A stretch of DNA of 64,000 nucleotides, taken from Branchiostoma floridae. Its lineage: Eukaryota > Chordata > Leptocardii > Amphioxiformes > Branchiostomatidae. Position numbers and translations under genes: made by a program. The stretch spans positions 3,542,328 to 3,606,327 of the forward strand of contig NC_049993.1 in the NCBI RefSeq assembly GCF_000003815.2, written 5' to 3'. How positions within the stretch are numbered: the first letter of the stretch is position 1; every line of letters begins with the position of its first letter. Positions 48,301-56,772 of the stretch are shown here, one piece after another. The notes beneath the pieces were generated by a model. It saw only the letters and a program-made list of their open reading frames with translations. It was not told the origin of the DNA and did not search any database.

Positions 48301-51182
48301 TACGAAGATAGGGATTGTACATTTAGACATATGGGATACACAATGTAGTGGACTGCATTGTGAAACACAGAATGTTACATCATCATTGTTGCAAGCAACA
48401 AGTCGGCAATAATGATCTGTACCGCAGTGGTCGTATATTATACGGAAAGGGGTTGTACAAAAACTAATATTACTTTGTGGAAACGTCCATGCAATGTATT
48501 AAGTCGTCCAAATTAACATGTTTTACTCGATAGTACATATGCGGTAGGCCATCGAGTTTTTGTTGAAATCAGTATTAGTTTGCTGTATAAAAATCCGACT
48601 CTTATGAACTCAAAGTGTGCAGTCGTTCTACCATGGGATTCCCGAGAATCATACACTATATTAAACATACACGGTGTACTCGGTCCAAGGAAAGATTCCC
48701 GAGAATCGCCATGACTATTGGGACAAAATATTATTGATTAAAGCTGTCATTTTTATGTAGTTAGTGAAGTTAGCCCCCTGGCGGTTCCATCGGTTCTAGG
48801 GCTTCGCGAACGAGTTCGACCAAACTGTGAAACTGTTCTACTTCCGTCGGCCTTTGTGCGAACTTTCCTCGTGACAAGAACGACGCAGTGGACGGAGCTC
48901 GGGGTACACAGTGCGTGTTTCAACTTCAGTGTGCTTGTCAATTATTTGATTCAGTGGACTAAATATACGGTGTGTGTGTAGTAATGTATACTTTGTGTGT
49001 TGAGAGTATATACGTACAAAGAAAGCAACAGCGATTCCGACAAAAACTCGATGACCTATAGCCCATGATTATAGAAGGCATTCCCTAAGTTATCTAGAGA
49101 TAAAAAATTATGGCGATCCGTCAACCCTTCCCATGTTATTACCCTCCAAAGCGATGATGCAATTGAGCACGCACGGAAGACTTGCTGTAAATTCCGGAAA
49201 TTTCGAACATACTACATGTAGTACACAACTCAGTTAGGCTAATATTTCTCTCTTTGTTAGTGACATGTGTCTTATCTTTGAGTATCCGCTATTATGAAAT
49301 GAAGTAGGCTTTTAAACTGTCCTCATTATCTATGCAAATTAGCCCCTGATTTGTATAATAAAACTTGATTATGTAAGGTATCTCCAAAGCTATCTCACTC
49401 ACTCGCTCGCTCACAGCCCATGACAAAAACTATTTGCATTCTAAATACCATGACAATCTTTCAACCCAAATTATTCCACTCCAAACCCTCAAACCACCAC
49501 ACCCTCACCCATTTCACGAAGGTTGAGTTCTACGAACGCTTGTTTATCAGTTAAAAGTCATGATAAAGTTACATCCTATTGTATAAGTTCCAATTACATT
49601 TGAGTGGTAGTGACCATGTATAGGATACAGACATAAGCCCTATGGGTTACATACGTACAAACATATGTAGTGTTATATGTATAAAACAATCATCTGTTCT
49701 GTTTTGTTTGTCTGTTTGTTTGCTTGCTTGTTTGTTTGCTTACAGTTTTGAACGTCATGCTTTCATTTTGGAAATCGTATCTCAAGCCATTTTTGTTAAT
49801 GATGATAACTACAAAATGAATAAAATTAACGAAAGTGTACACAATTTGTGGTTACGTGGTTGTTTCCACTTCACCGTTTTCATTTAAGCTTCGCTATGTT
49901 AATTATTCACTTCGTGGAACGAAGTGTTTGTGGTCAGTGCTGTTTTGATGTCATTGGGTCGTTTATCAGCGTGATAACTAGGGAACGCGTGAATGGATGG
50001 TTTTGATATTTGGTAGGTGGGTAGGATTAGACATGACGAAGGGATGGCAGGAATTGCGTTACGGCAGGGCGCTCTAGCGGCGTGTTATGGTACTGCAGCG
50101 GAACTTCCGGTTTTGCTATTTTTTGTTTGGGACTTGTTTGGGTGATGATTTTTAAGTGGTAGGTAGCTGTGTAAAAGCATAGTAAGGTGTATAAGTTTTG
50201 GCCGCCTAGGGGTTTCGCAGGGGCGGTGAAAGTAATTCTTGTTTTAGGTTTTGAGAAGGAATAATGCAAGCAGGGGTTGATGGATCTTAATGACTGTAGG
50301 TATTCGGGCAGCTTACGTAATAATGTACATAATTTTATGCTTGTTATGCAAATTAGGTGGTAATTTTCATGATACAATAGGTATGTGTAGAAACATTATA
50401 TAGGGCATGTCTGTGAACAGTCCAGCATCGTAACACCATGACAGATTGATCTGATATTTCGTATGTGGGTAGTTCTTGAGAAGGAGAAGAAACGTACGAG
50501 GTGTTTTTTCGTCTAGTGGCTTCTGACGGTTTTTCAGGGGATGTTTGTACGTGGAAAATGGGTTTTACAGTGGCCCTGAGTGGGTATTGCGCAATCGTGC
50601 TATATTTAGGTTGTATTACGTCATGCTGCTACCACGCTGCACTTACCCCGTCTCCACAGGAAGTGACCCCAAAAGTCAACAAAAAATGGTACTGTAGGGA
50701 CAGTACATTATACATGATGGGGTGTACATGTTTCCCATAAGATTTGATAATCTGTACACCAAGAATAAGGGCAATGATGATATTGTATACAGGGGCATAT
50801 ATTGTACATGTAACAGTTACTACCGGTACAATACATTGTTGAAAAAAGCAGGGTTTGTTTTTCACAGTAACTTGTAGTCATTGATGAGATTGTTTATACG
50901 GATTGTACATTAGAAATATGGGATACACAATGTAGTGGACTGCATTGTGAAACAAAGAATGTTACATCATTGTTGCAAGCAACAAGTCGAAAATAATTAT
51001 CTGTATTGCAGCAGTTGTATATTATAGTTAAAGGGGTTGTACAAGAAAACTATATTACTTTGTGGAAACGTCCATGCAATGTATTAAGTCGTTAATATTG
51101 ACATGTTTTATCTCGATAGCCCATTATTCACATTGGAAGTATATAACGTACTACATTGCAGAGCTAGGTAGCAATTTGCATA

Positions 51183-51214
<32 letters not shown>

Positions 51215-54200
51215 CTACAAATATCTCTTTTTTTCAGTTACAAATGTAATACATATACGTTTGACTGTCCTGTTATGAAATGCTGCGGATTAATTAATTG
51301 TGCAAACTAGCCCCTGGTTTGCATAAAATACTTGATTATAGAAGGCATCCCCCAAGTTATCTAGAGATCAAAAAGCATGACGATCCGTCAACACTTCCCG
51401 TGTTATTACCCTCCAATTTAAAGGGATGATGCAATTACGCATGTGCGTAAGACTTGTTGTAAATTCCGGGAATTTTTACCAAGGCCACAGCAAGTAAATT
51501 TTACGGATGACATCCTCTGCAGACTGCAAAAAAAGTGCGATGGGACGAAAAAAATAACAAGATAGGTAAAAACAAACAAGATGGCTTCATTTTCAAAAAT
51601 AGGCACCATAAAGCTGTGACCACTGTTGTAAAAAGAATTAAAGAGACAAAACATGGCATCAGAGCCAACAAGGCATTCATTCCTGTTATAAGACATGTAC
51701 TGGTGTGGTAAAAGTGACACTAGTGTGGTAGACTGGCATCATCAACAAAGTTGGTAAGCACACTCATAGCTTCCATAAATCCATTAAGTTTTATTTCTAC
51801 AACTACAGTCCTGGGTACCTCGCAAGTGTCACTTGTACAAGTACAATCATTAGGCTACAACAAAATATATTTGCTCATTTTGGTACCTTATCGTCATGTT
51901 GACGGTCCCTGCAGAAGAAAAAAATTCTTGTTTTTTTTCCTGAAATCAGGCGAACATTAATGCGCGCGCGGATGTCATCCATAAAATTTACTTGCTGTGG
52001 CCCAATCGAACATACTAGTACACTACTCAGTTAGGCTAATATTTCTCTCTTTGTTAGTTACATGTGTCTTATGTTTGAGTATCTGCTATTGTGAAATGAA
52101 GTAGGCTTTTCAACTGTCCTCGTTATCTATGCAAATTAGCCCCTGATTTGTATAATAAAATTTGATTATGTAAGGCATCTCCAGAGCTATCTCACTCTTT
52201 CGCTCGCTCACAGTTCATGACAAAAACTATCTGCATTCCAAATACAATGACAATCTGTGAACCTAAATTATTCCACTCCAACGGGATGATGCAACTACAT
52301 AGGCGCGGAAAAAATCCTGTAGAATTCCGGACAATTTTGCCAATCGGACGTATCATATACTGTTAGCCTAGCCCCTGAGATGTCTATAAAAAACACCCTC
52401 AAACCACCACACCCTCACCCATTTCACGAAGGTTGAGTTCTGCGAACGCTTGTCTACTTTTGATTTTAGTTATGGCAAACTGCAAGTACGGGACAAATTT
52501 GTACTTGGCAACATAGAGCTTTGATTTTGCTTCGTTTTATTAAAGATTATTTCATTCTTCTTCATTATTTTCCGTAATATTATATCATATTGTACCTTGC
52601 TTTACATAAATAGAGGCTGTAAATTGTTTTTAAGCCTTATGTTTATGTTTTATGGGTTTTATTTATTTGCTTATTTGTTTTTTTACAATTATGTTGAAGG
52701 CCATTCTCTTGACCTTTGGAACCACAATCCTCTGTGCTTGTCGTAACAAGAAGAGCGCTACCAACGACGGTGTGGATGAGGATGTCGAAGCGGGAAAACT
52801 TCAGCCTGTCGATGGCAAGTATTACACATCGTTGTGTGTAATATATCTATTCCCATTTAAATACGGTCTTCTAATCACGCTGAGGCGTACTCCAATCCCT
52901 ATAGAAGGGGGAGGCGGGTTCCTGAGTTTACTTGCACGATGTGTGCCTCTCCTCAAGCACGATTTTTACTCTTCCAGGCTCAGCAAAACAGCATGGACGT
53001 TGTGACATCAAGCACAGAAACACCACAGCTCGGTGCTGCAGCTTTGCTTAACATTTAATTGCATCCATCTGTGTTGTGGGTGACATAACTGGAAGAGAAT
53101 CAAGCTGTCCCTTGGGAAGGGTACTTGGCACGACTTACCCTTACCGTGGAGTGACGCCCACCGAGCCAAACGGCTAATCTGTCAAAACATGTGCCAAAAA
53201 CACACACGGATCTGATGCGCCAACATTTGCCACCAAGAATCGTAATTATTTTTATATCTCTCCGTACGTAGAAACCCTCCCTGCTCAGCCCAAGAACGCC
53301 TGGTCAGACCCTGAGGAGACGGAACAGCTGAAGCAGCAGCGCGCCGAGAGGAAGAACTGGCTACAGCTGACCGACAACAGCAGGCGGTGCATGGTGGGTA
53401 TCATCATCATCGCTGCCACCCTGCTGATGGTCAATGAGGCGTGGAGTCCTTCCGCCCCTGCCATCAACCAAGGCCTCACAGCTGGTTTCTTAAATGGGAC
53501 CGACTCGGTAGGTTCACTCGTATTTTCCTGGATTGTTTTTTTGCAGCTACATTGTTGCTAAATTTAAGCATATTCTATTCAAGAGACAGAATATCGCATT
53601 TTACACCAATTATTCGTCAGTGCTCATAGAAGGAATGGACTCCAAATAATCTCTTGTATTCTATTCCCTACGTTGGTCTCGATGTGGTTTCCATTTATTT
53701 TTGAGACTTTTTAAAACATTTCAGGAAGATCTTATTCAGAAGATGTTTACTTCGCAAACGATATCACAATTCATCACAGTGTCTTCTACACCTACCAACC
53801 ATTTTGATATTGTCTTACACTAACCAATGAATTTTGTTCCAGGTTAAGGCGCATGAGGATGTGCTGCCGTGGCTTGAAGGTGACTTCGCGCATCAGCTGT
53901 ACCCAACACAACAGTACAACGGCGACGCGCTGGGCTGGAAGGACGGGGTGTTCATCAGCAACATGCCTGCTTACCGTTTGGGACCGATTCGCCTCGGACA
54001 GTTCAGGGGGCACACCGGTACAATCAATCAATCAACCAATCAATTATCAATCAACCAATCGATCAATTGATACAATTTTAGAAATGAAAATTTCTTTTCA
54101 TTGTGTGTTGGTGCAAATACCTATGAATTGGAATTCAAAAGAAGTATACGATGGGTAATTAAGACTTCTTGATAATTTATCTTCATTTTCTCAGGAATGT

Positions 54201-56385
54201 GTGACGTTGCACCGTCGGCTCTCCGCTCCAACCAGACGTGCCTGAGTTCATACGTCAGCGGGATAGCAGGCGAGGCCCTCGCGTCCTTCCCAGAGTCGAA
54301 GCTCGCAACCTTCAGTCGCGTTGTCCACGGTAAAAGGGCCTCATACAGTGGACCCGGCTACAGCGTCGAGCTCGGCGAGATAAAAGCGGAGATGATGGAA
54401 GCGCTGAAGGTTCTGAAGGCAAACCAGTGGATTGACCCGTTCACGGCCGCTCTCGTGCTGGACGTCACGCTGTACCACGCCAACACCGACCTGGCCAGCA
54501 CAGTGTCCGTGCTCTTCGAGTTCCCTCCAACAGGGGGTGCCATCACGACCCTCCAAGTCGCCACATTCCCGCTGGCCGCGCGGGGCATCGCTACCACCAT
54601 CCTTTTCGTGGCCAAGGCAGTATTCGTCGCTTGCCTCCTGTACGTCATCATCCGTCTTGGGAAGAAAGCGCGCAAGGAAGGGAGGACCATCCTGCTCCAG
54701 CTCTGGACCATAGTGGACGTGGCGTCGGTCGTGGCGGCGCTCTACGTCATCGGGGCGATCGCGATGAAGGACGCCTTCGCGGGCAAAGCAAAGGCGTTTA
54801 TCCGCCAAGAACTACAGAAGGGTACGCTATTTGCTGTCTACATCTTGTACCTCCTTATTTAGTTTATTACTGATTCAATCAGTATGAATCAAATTGTATT
54901 GTAAGATAAAAATGTAGGTATCTTTTAACCTTTGTATGAATATGAACATATACGTTTCCTGTACAGAGCAACGCGGCTTCGTGGACCTGTCCGATGTCGC
55001 CTTCTGGAGTCACCAGTTGGCCTCCGCTGTCGCCATGGTGATGTGGTTCAACCTGGTGAAGATCTGCAGCCTGATGAGTGTCAGTGCCCGGGTCCGCACG
55101 TATCTCGGTGAGTTGTGATAGGGCGCTGACAGTCACGTGAGTATGACGTCGTATGACAGTCACGTCATAGTGACGTCAGTTAGTGTTCGCCATGTTGGTG
55201 GGTTATAGGCCCGTGTGAATGGTGTAATCAGTTAATGTCTTTGTGTATCTAGAGACTCGTTCTTTGCCTTTACCTATCAATGAAGCACCAGATTATTCAC
55301 AACCAATTTCCTTTCTTGTAACCATGACTTGTGCATTCCGGACAACTGGAGACCTAAAACCAAACCAAGCTAGCCCATTCACCATCTTCGACCTATCTAC
55401 CAGTCTAACATGGCGGCGGCTATCTGCCTAGAGTTTTTAACGATAGTTCATTTTTTACATCCTTCATTATGTATTGCAGCTGTCTGGTTCTTCGTCCAGG
55501 AAATGTGGCTGGCTGTGTCTTATCTATAGTTATCTCCTCTCCAGATGTCCTGATCCATACCCGCCTGCAGCTGCTGGGCAGCCTGGTCATCTTCATCCTG
55601 ACCGTCGCAGGCTTCAGCATGTTGGGTGAGTTGGCGATTTAGCAGCCGTAATAGTTAAGGATAGGTATGATATGGTACGATAGTTGAACATACAAGCAGT
55701 GGGCTATCCCCCTTCTAAAAACCTGTATGGACAGGAGTTCGGAAACGGAGATGGGCCCCACTCGATGCTACATTAAGTGAGGGGAAAACTTTAGATTTGT
55801 TATGGTTTACGTTTTGCACTTGTGTTATCTATTGTATCTTACAGCGTCCCATTGTAAAGTTCTGAACGAGGGCTCCGCATTGTCCAGTTCCAGCCATGAT
55901 GTAAATTCTGAAACATGACCAAACACCACATACCTCACAATCACAGATTGACAGTTGCTCGCTTCTTAACGGCTTCTGTCCTCCCAGGTCACCTCCTGTT
56001 CTGCCCGTACGTGGAGACATTCCGGTCCCTGACCGCCGCCACAGCCGGCCTGACGTTCCTGCCGTGGGGAGACGTCAGCTACGACGTACTCGCCACGCCC
56101 AGCGACGTGGTGGGACCCCTGTTCCTCCTCACCTCCAGCTTCACCCTCCTGTTCCTGGTGCTCAGCTTCACGGCCGGCGTGTTCGTCAGCGCGACGTCCG
56201 CCATGATGGGCGAGAAGGGCAGGGGGAAGGTCGCCGCGGCACGGCAGCGGAGGGAGAGGCGCGCCAGGGCCGCTAGAGAGGCCGGGGACGCCGCGCCTCC
56301 AGCGCGTAACGATCTGCACTACTGCAACTGCGATGAGGGCAACGAGTGCTTTGGTCAGACCCACACAGCTGAAACACGGGTCTAA
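24982..56385 (+). CDS. Polycystin-1-like protein (sushi, EGF, GAIN/GPS, PLAT, polycystin domain, 11 TM)
   Basis: 33 exons: 24982-25070, 26580-26668, 27441-27663, 27927-28216, 29522-29698, 29960-30136, 31418-31540, 31885-32004, 32449-32658, 32877-32935, 33069-33221, 34035-34178, 34537-34633, 37931-38100, 38336-38575, 38858-38971, 39309-39538, 39880-40007, 40437-40549, 40976-41206, 41898-42065, 43875-44035, 44530-44728, 45235-45348, 45950-46048, 47102-47302, 52700-52814, 53272-53507, 53843-54017, 54195-54821, 54967-55107, 55545-55625, 55988-56385. Every junction keeps phase; the sum is 5892 nt (1963 aa plus stop). Introns 15 and 27 start with GC. Polycystin-1 family proteins are receptor-like membrane proteins that assemble with TRPP channels (family knowledge). 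LRR, C-type lectin and PKD repeats typical of vertebrate PKD1 are not seen. An additional exon could hide in the gap 28635-29220 (phase 1 on both sides). Confidence 0.87.
25807..25915. mobile_element. Snap-back hairpin MITE
   Basis: Polycystin intron 1. AGCCTGAGTATCATCC starts the left arm and GGATGGTACCCAGACT ends the right arm. The inner arms match exactly over CTACCGGGGCTCCTTACACTC, leaving a loop of about 25 bases. The nearly perfect hairpin is typical of short foldback MITEs. Confidence 0.75.
25938..26064. mobile_element. Second foldback element next to the hairpin MITE
   Basis: Left arm AACATTTTTGATAAATGCAG continuing GATGTTTCC; the right arm is its inverse, ending TTGTTCAAAATGTT. The arms are about 29 bp in a 127-bp unit, separated from the preceding hairpin by only about 22 bases. 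Confidence 0.65.
26820..27320. repeat. Minisatellite, eight ~62-bp units, polycystin intron 2
   Basis: Units carry ACAGTCCCGTCCATTTTTAC, then ATAGTTAACCCCATACCATC. Seven to eight copies are spaced 60-64 bases apart, with one of about 72. The last unit ends about 120 bases before exon 3. The preceding stretch (26738-26815) is a looser CTAACTATTAG repeat. Confidence 0.85.
28283..28515. repeat. Interspersed repeat shared with 11715-12000
   Basis: Contains 'ccagtacagaaaattcaggt', 'aaacaatggtcgattt', 'cttccactggtgttttaaa' and 'gactgtagaacttggtacat' in the same order as the copy inside the MITE at 11475-12376. Confidence 0.6.
28635..29220. other. Assembly gap of 586 N in the polycystin gene
   Basis: Lies between exon 4 and the first sushi exon. 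Both neighbours are phase 1, so a whole symmetric exon (another sushi or EGF) could be hidden without breaking the frame. Confidence 0.98.
29522..30136 (+). CDS. Polycystin-like gene, exons 5-6: two sushi (CCP) domains
   Basis: Two phase 1-1 exons of exactly 177 bp each (29522-29698 and 29960-30136). Each encodes a sushi domain: [14 protein letters not shown] ... [19 protein letters not shown] ... WNGSVPTC in the first and the equivalent in the second. Four cysteines and the Trp are in the classic places. The exons are close to identical, and even the acceptor flanks match (TTTATCATTTCAGCTG and TTTATCATTTTAGCTG), showing a recent exon duplication. Sushi modules usually mediate protein binding outside the cell. 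Confidence 0.92.
29814..29890 (+). pseudogene. Half EGF exon destroyed by a poly-G run
   Basis: After acceptor CTCTTTGTAG the frame reads [21 protein letters not shown], the first half of a calcium-binding EGF domain in the right phase (1). It then runs into about 17 G (to 29890) and no donor or second half follows. Skipping it keeps the sushi exons in frame, so I leave it out of the coding model. Confidence 0.6.
30275..30712 (+). mobile_element. tRNA-derived SINE-like repeat
   Basis: Polycystin intron 6. An A-box-like TGGCTCAGGACTGAG and a B-box-like GAGTTCGAATCCTG sit at the start, with the spacing of a tRNA head. They are followed by 'cttgggaaaggcactttaca' and a long unrelated body ending in an A-rich stretch near 'aagaaattaaagaaatg'. 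Internal Pol III promoter boxes plus a non-tRNA body define a SINE; the family name is not assigned. Confidence 0.65.
31418..32004 (+). CDS. Polycystin-like gene, exons 7-8: two calcium-binding EGF domains
   Basis: Two phase 1-1 exons (31418-31540 and 31885-32004). The first reads [20 protein letters not shown] ... CKCFLGF and the second [20 protein letters not shown] ... [14 protein letters not shown]. Six cysteines each and the D-x-(N/D)-E-C start with N-x-x-G(T/A)(Y/F) mark calcium-binding EGF domains. They continue the modular, exon-shuffled ectodomain started by the sushi exons. Confidence 0.93.
32449..32658 (+). CDS. Polycystin-like gene, exon 9: mucin-like Thr/Ser-rich linker
   Basis: A phase 1-1 exon of 210 bp encoding about 70 residues, over half Thr or Ser ([20 protein letters not shown] and similar), with few hydrophobic residues. 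It is likely an O-glycosylated spacer lifting the EGF/sushi head off the membrane-proximal GAIN region. Confidence 0.85.
32877..40007 (+). CDS. Polycystin-like gene, exons 10-18: membrane-proximal GAIN-like region
   Basis: Nine exons encoding residues about 500-944. They include acidic and Arg/Lys-rich helices (exon 14: [20 protein letters not shown]) and segments typical of the region before the GPS in polycystins (exon 15 [15 protein letters not shown]; exon 16 [20 protein letters not shown]; exon 17 [20 protein letters not shown]). Together they probably form the REJ-remnant/GAIN fold that holds the cleaved GPS strand. Exon 15 has no GT donor; AAG/GCATGG at 38576 serves instead and keeps phase 0. 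Confidence 0.75.
33340..33620. repeat. Interspersed repeat, polycystin intron 11
   Basis: Contains 'gtaaaaggcagtgggaaagg' and 'accagaccccataggtcgct'. A related phrase, 'accaggccccacaagtcgct', lies in intron 24 (about 45395-45415). It looks like the 3' body of a SINE-type repeat, but no Pol III boxes are visible here. Confidence 0.45.
33789..33982. mobile_element. Foldback element
   Basis: Inverted arms of about 65 bp: the left starts TACGCCAAAAAGCAGTTACT and the right ends AGTAACTGCTTTTTGGCGTA, with inner arms around AAACGGTCAGACGTTTCAGA matching with a few mismatches. It lies about 50 bases upstream of exon 12. Confidence 0.75.
34921..35003 (+). pseudogene. tRNA-like sequence (tRNA pseudogene or SINE head)
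   Basis: A-box TGGCCTAGCGG and a perfect T-arm GTGGG-TTCGATC-CCCAC are present, but the bases after the T-arm find no partner for an acceptor stem upstream, and the box spacing (about 50 nt) is long. It is not a functional tRNA; more likely the head of a decayed SINE. Confidence 0.5.
35169..37792 (+). mobile_element. Hairpin-ended Helentron-like element, copy 1
   Basis: Fills most of polycystin intron 13. The 5' end is a perfect hairpin CCCTTCGTGAAACGAAGGG; the 3' end has TTTCACGAAGG (the exact inverse of CCTTCGTGAAA), then a small stem GTTC-TTC-GAAC, ending CGCTTGTTT. It is preceded by TT. The body shares long phrases with copies 2 and 3 (for example 'ggaattgcgttacggcaggg'), but the 3' half differs and holds a local ~190-bp triplication. 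No Rep/helicase frame is present, so it is non-autonomous. The architecture (asymmetric inverted repeats plus a 3' stem-loop, no target duplication) fits Helentrons; this is inference. Confidence 0.65.
36490..36965. repeat. ~190-bp tandem triplication inside element copy 1
   Basis: Three units, each with 'catttgtactgat(a)' or a close variant, a 'gagaacg(t/a)tt' segment, 'acggggtcatgtc' and 'gagttccaagtcgcaagccc'. The first and last share 'ccaaaatggaagttatactt' exactly; the middle unit is more diverged. Confidence 0.65.
40437..41206 (+). CDS. Polycystin-like gene, exons 19-20: GPS site and first membrane span
   Basis: Exon 19 has [20 protein letters not shown] and exon 20 continues with [10 protein letters not shown], giving the full GPS pattern (C-x-x-W ... 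W ... C ... C-x-C-x-H-L-T). The autoproteolysis triplet His998-Leu999-Thr1000 is intact, so self-cleavage between Leu and Thr is expected as in polycystin-1 and adhesion GPCRs (family knowledge). The first membrane span ([17 protein letters not shown]) and the basic stop PARRKDKR follow, leading into the cytoplasmic PLAT domain. Confidence 0.9.
41898..44728 (+). CDS. Polycystin-like gene, exons 21-23: PLAT/LH2 domain
   Basis: Exons 41898-42065, 43875-44035 and 44530-44728. [20 protein letters not shown] starts the beta sandwich; [26 protein letters not shown] and [13 protein letters not shown] match the conserved core of polycystin PLAT domains; [19 protein letters not shown] follows. In the family this intracellular domain binds lipids and proteins between spans 1 and 2. 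Exons 21 and 22 are separated by the microexon array (42061-42660) and a TTAA element. Confidence 0.93.
42061..42660 (+). repeat. Tandem array duplicating the exon 21 donor, with 12-nt microexon candidates
   Basis: The 3' tip of exon 21 plus the start of intron 21 (CAGGACGACATG/GTTAGTACTGC) is repeated five times with 97-136 bp spacing, each copy preceded by a CT-rich tract ending TTTCAG (TCTCAG in the last). This creates 12-nt units at 42190-42201 (KDVM), 42324-42335 (QDVM), 42440-42451 (QDVM) and 42537-42548 (QDEM), each with an acceptor and a GTTAGT donor. A fifth at 42649-42660 (QDDM) has lost its donor (GG for GT). Each unit is a multiple of three and so could be spliced in without a frameshift. 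Confidence 0.85.
42838..43786. mobile_element. TTAA-flanked MITE with CCCTCATCCGACCG ends
   Basis: Ends TTAACCCTCATCCGACCG and the inverse CGGTCGGATGAGGGTTAA, 949 bp. Just inside each end is a GGGGTCATTTTTGACCCC-type palindrome, also found near the ends of the element at 18265-20118. AT-rich, no coding frame. It lies in intron 21, ending about 90 bases before exon 22. Confidence 0.86.
45235..47302 (+). CDS. Polycystin-like gene, exons 24-26: membrane spans 2 to 5
   Basis: Exon 24 (45235-45348) begins the second span ([20 protein letters not shown]). Exon 25 (45950-46048) gives the third ([20 protein letters not shown]) with the basic end FRRCRPK. Exon 26 (47102-47302) carries spans 4 and 5 ([20 protein letters not shown], then [20 protein letters not shown]). 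This order matches polycystin-1 after the PLAT domain. All junctions are phase 0. Confidence 0.86.
46337..46749. mobile_element. GC-rich foldback plus adjoining TIR element
   Basis: A 132-bp near-perfect hairpin (CAACACGGTGTATTCCG ... CGGAATACACCGTGTTG, 46337-46468) with a CG-rich centre is followed directly by a 275-bp segment bounded by ATTTATGTCATACC and its inverse GGTATGACATAAAT (46475-46749). They may be one composite element. It lies in intron 25; an apparent minus-strand frame here is a by-product of the palindrome. Confidence 0.65.
47318..49545 (+). mobile_element. Hairpin-ended Helentron-like element, copy 2
   Basis: Begins 16 bases after the exon 26 donor. 5' hairpin TCCTTCGTGAAACGAAGGA; 3' end TTTCACGAAGG, stem GTTC-TAC-GAAC, CGCTTGTTT; preceded by TT. 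It is very similar to copy 3 along both halves. No protein-coding capacity was recognised. Confidence 0.65.
51187..51214. repeat. (AT)14 microsatellite
   Basis: An uninterrupted alternating AT run inside element copy 3. Confidence 0.9.
51483..52002. mobile_element. Long-TIR MITE with CAA duplication, inside element copy 3
   Basis: Ends GGCCACAGCAAGTAAATTTT and inverse, continuing to GGATGACATCC on both sides: TIRs of about 33 bp. CAA flanks both ends. It shares the GGCC start and the GGATGACATCC inner block with the element at 11475-12376, so both belong to one group. Copy 2 of the host element lacks it at the homologous site, so it inserted after the copies separated. Confidence 0.75.
52700..53507 (+). 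CDS. Polycystin-like gene, exons 27-28: intracellular loop and span 6
   Basis: Exon 27 (52700-52814) ends the fifth-span region ([19 protein letters not shown]) and enters an acidic loop. It ends G/GCAAGT, a classic GC donor, and joins exon 28 in phase 1. Exon 28 (53272-53507) has a charged segment ([19 protein letters not shown]), then span 6 ([19 protein letters not shown]) and the start of the extracellular domain. The acceptor before exon 27 (TTATGTTGAAG) is weaker than its neighbours. Confidence 0.83.
53843..54821 (+). CDS. Polycystin-like gene, exons 29-30: polycystin (TOP) extracellular domain and next spans
   Basis: Exon 29 reads [17 protein letters not shown] ... [19 protein letters not shown] and exon 30 [20 protein letters not shown], then [20 protein letters not shown] and [20 protein letters not shown]. 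These are the conserved blocks of the polycystin domain between spans 6 and 7 that packs above the channel in TRPP/PKD complexes. Spans 7 and 8 follow ([38 protein letters not shown]). Exon 30 is the longest after exon 26, at 627 bp. Confidence 0.93.
54967..56385 (+). CDS. Polycystin-like gene, exons 31-33: last spans and cytoplasmic tail
   Basis: Exon 31 ([20 protein letters not shown]), exon 32 ([19 protein letters not shown]) and exon 33 ([20 protein letters not shown]) give spans 9-11, ending in an Arg-rich helix ([15 protein letters not shown]) and a short Cys-rich tail ([18 protein letters not shown]) before TAA. No coiled coil of the vertebrate PKD1 tail type is evident; the tail is short, about 60 residues after the last span. 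Confidence 0.9.
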
Positions 56386-56772
56386 ATCAAACCACTTGTG
56401 ATGAGCCTGCATTGTACAATGCCAATCACTGGGCTCAAAGTACATCCACAGTAAGGTTCTTTCCTCGGACTACTAAGATATGGAACTCTCTCGATGACAA
56501 CCTGTTCCCTCCTCTACAACCTTTAAAACTTCAAAACCAATAATCATCGCTATCTCCTTGCATAATGATGTTTACTATCCATCAACTTACTTCATTGCCT
56601 AGAAGTGGTTTTATGGCCTTACTTTGAACAATCCCGACCTCGACCGGAAATGGACATGAACTCGGAATACTAAATTTTATTTGGATAGTCTTTTTTTATC
56701 AAGTTTATTTTTGTTTCAAGTGATACAAGTGATTGTTTATGTTACTTACATGTGTGTAACTGTTACATTATT

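Larger units (their letters stand above)
49908..52454 (+). mobile_element. Hairpin-ended Helentron-like element, copy 3
   Basis: The same orientation as copy 2 and only 362 bases downstream. 5' hairpin CACTTCGTGGAACGAAGTG, in which both arms differ from copies 1 and 2 but still pair; 3' end TTTCACGAAGG, stem GTTC-TGC-GAAC. It contains an AT dinucleotide run (51187-51214) and an inserted MITE (51483-52002). Confidence 0.65.

Noticed and set aside
54341..54808. Minus-strand 155-aa frame opposite polycystin exon 30
   Set aside because: It is antisense to a highly conserved exon with GC-rich third positions, a classic shadow frame.
55966..56445. Minus-strand 159-aa frame at the end of the polycystin gene
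   Set aside because: Antisense to the last coding exon (11th span and tail), which has clear family motifs on the plus strand.
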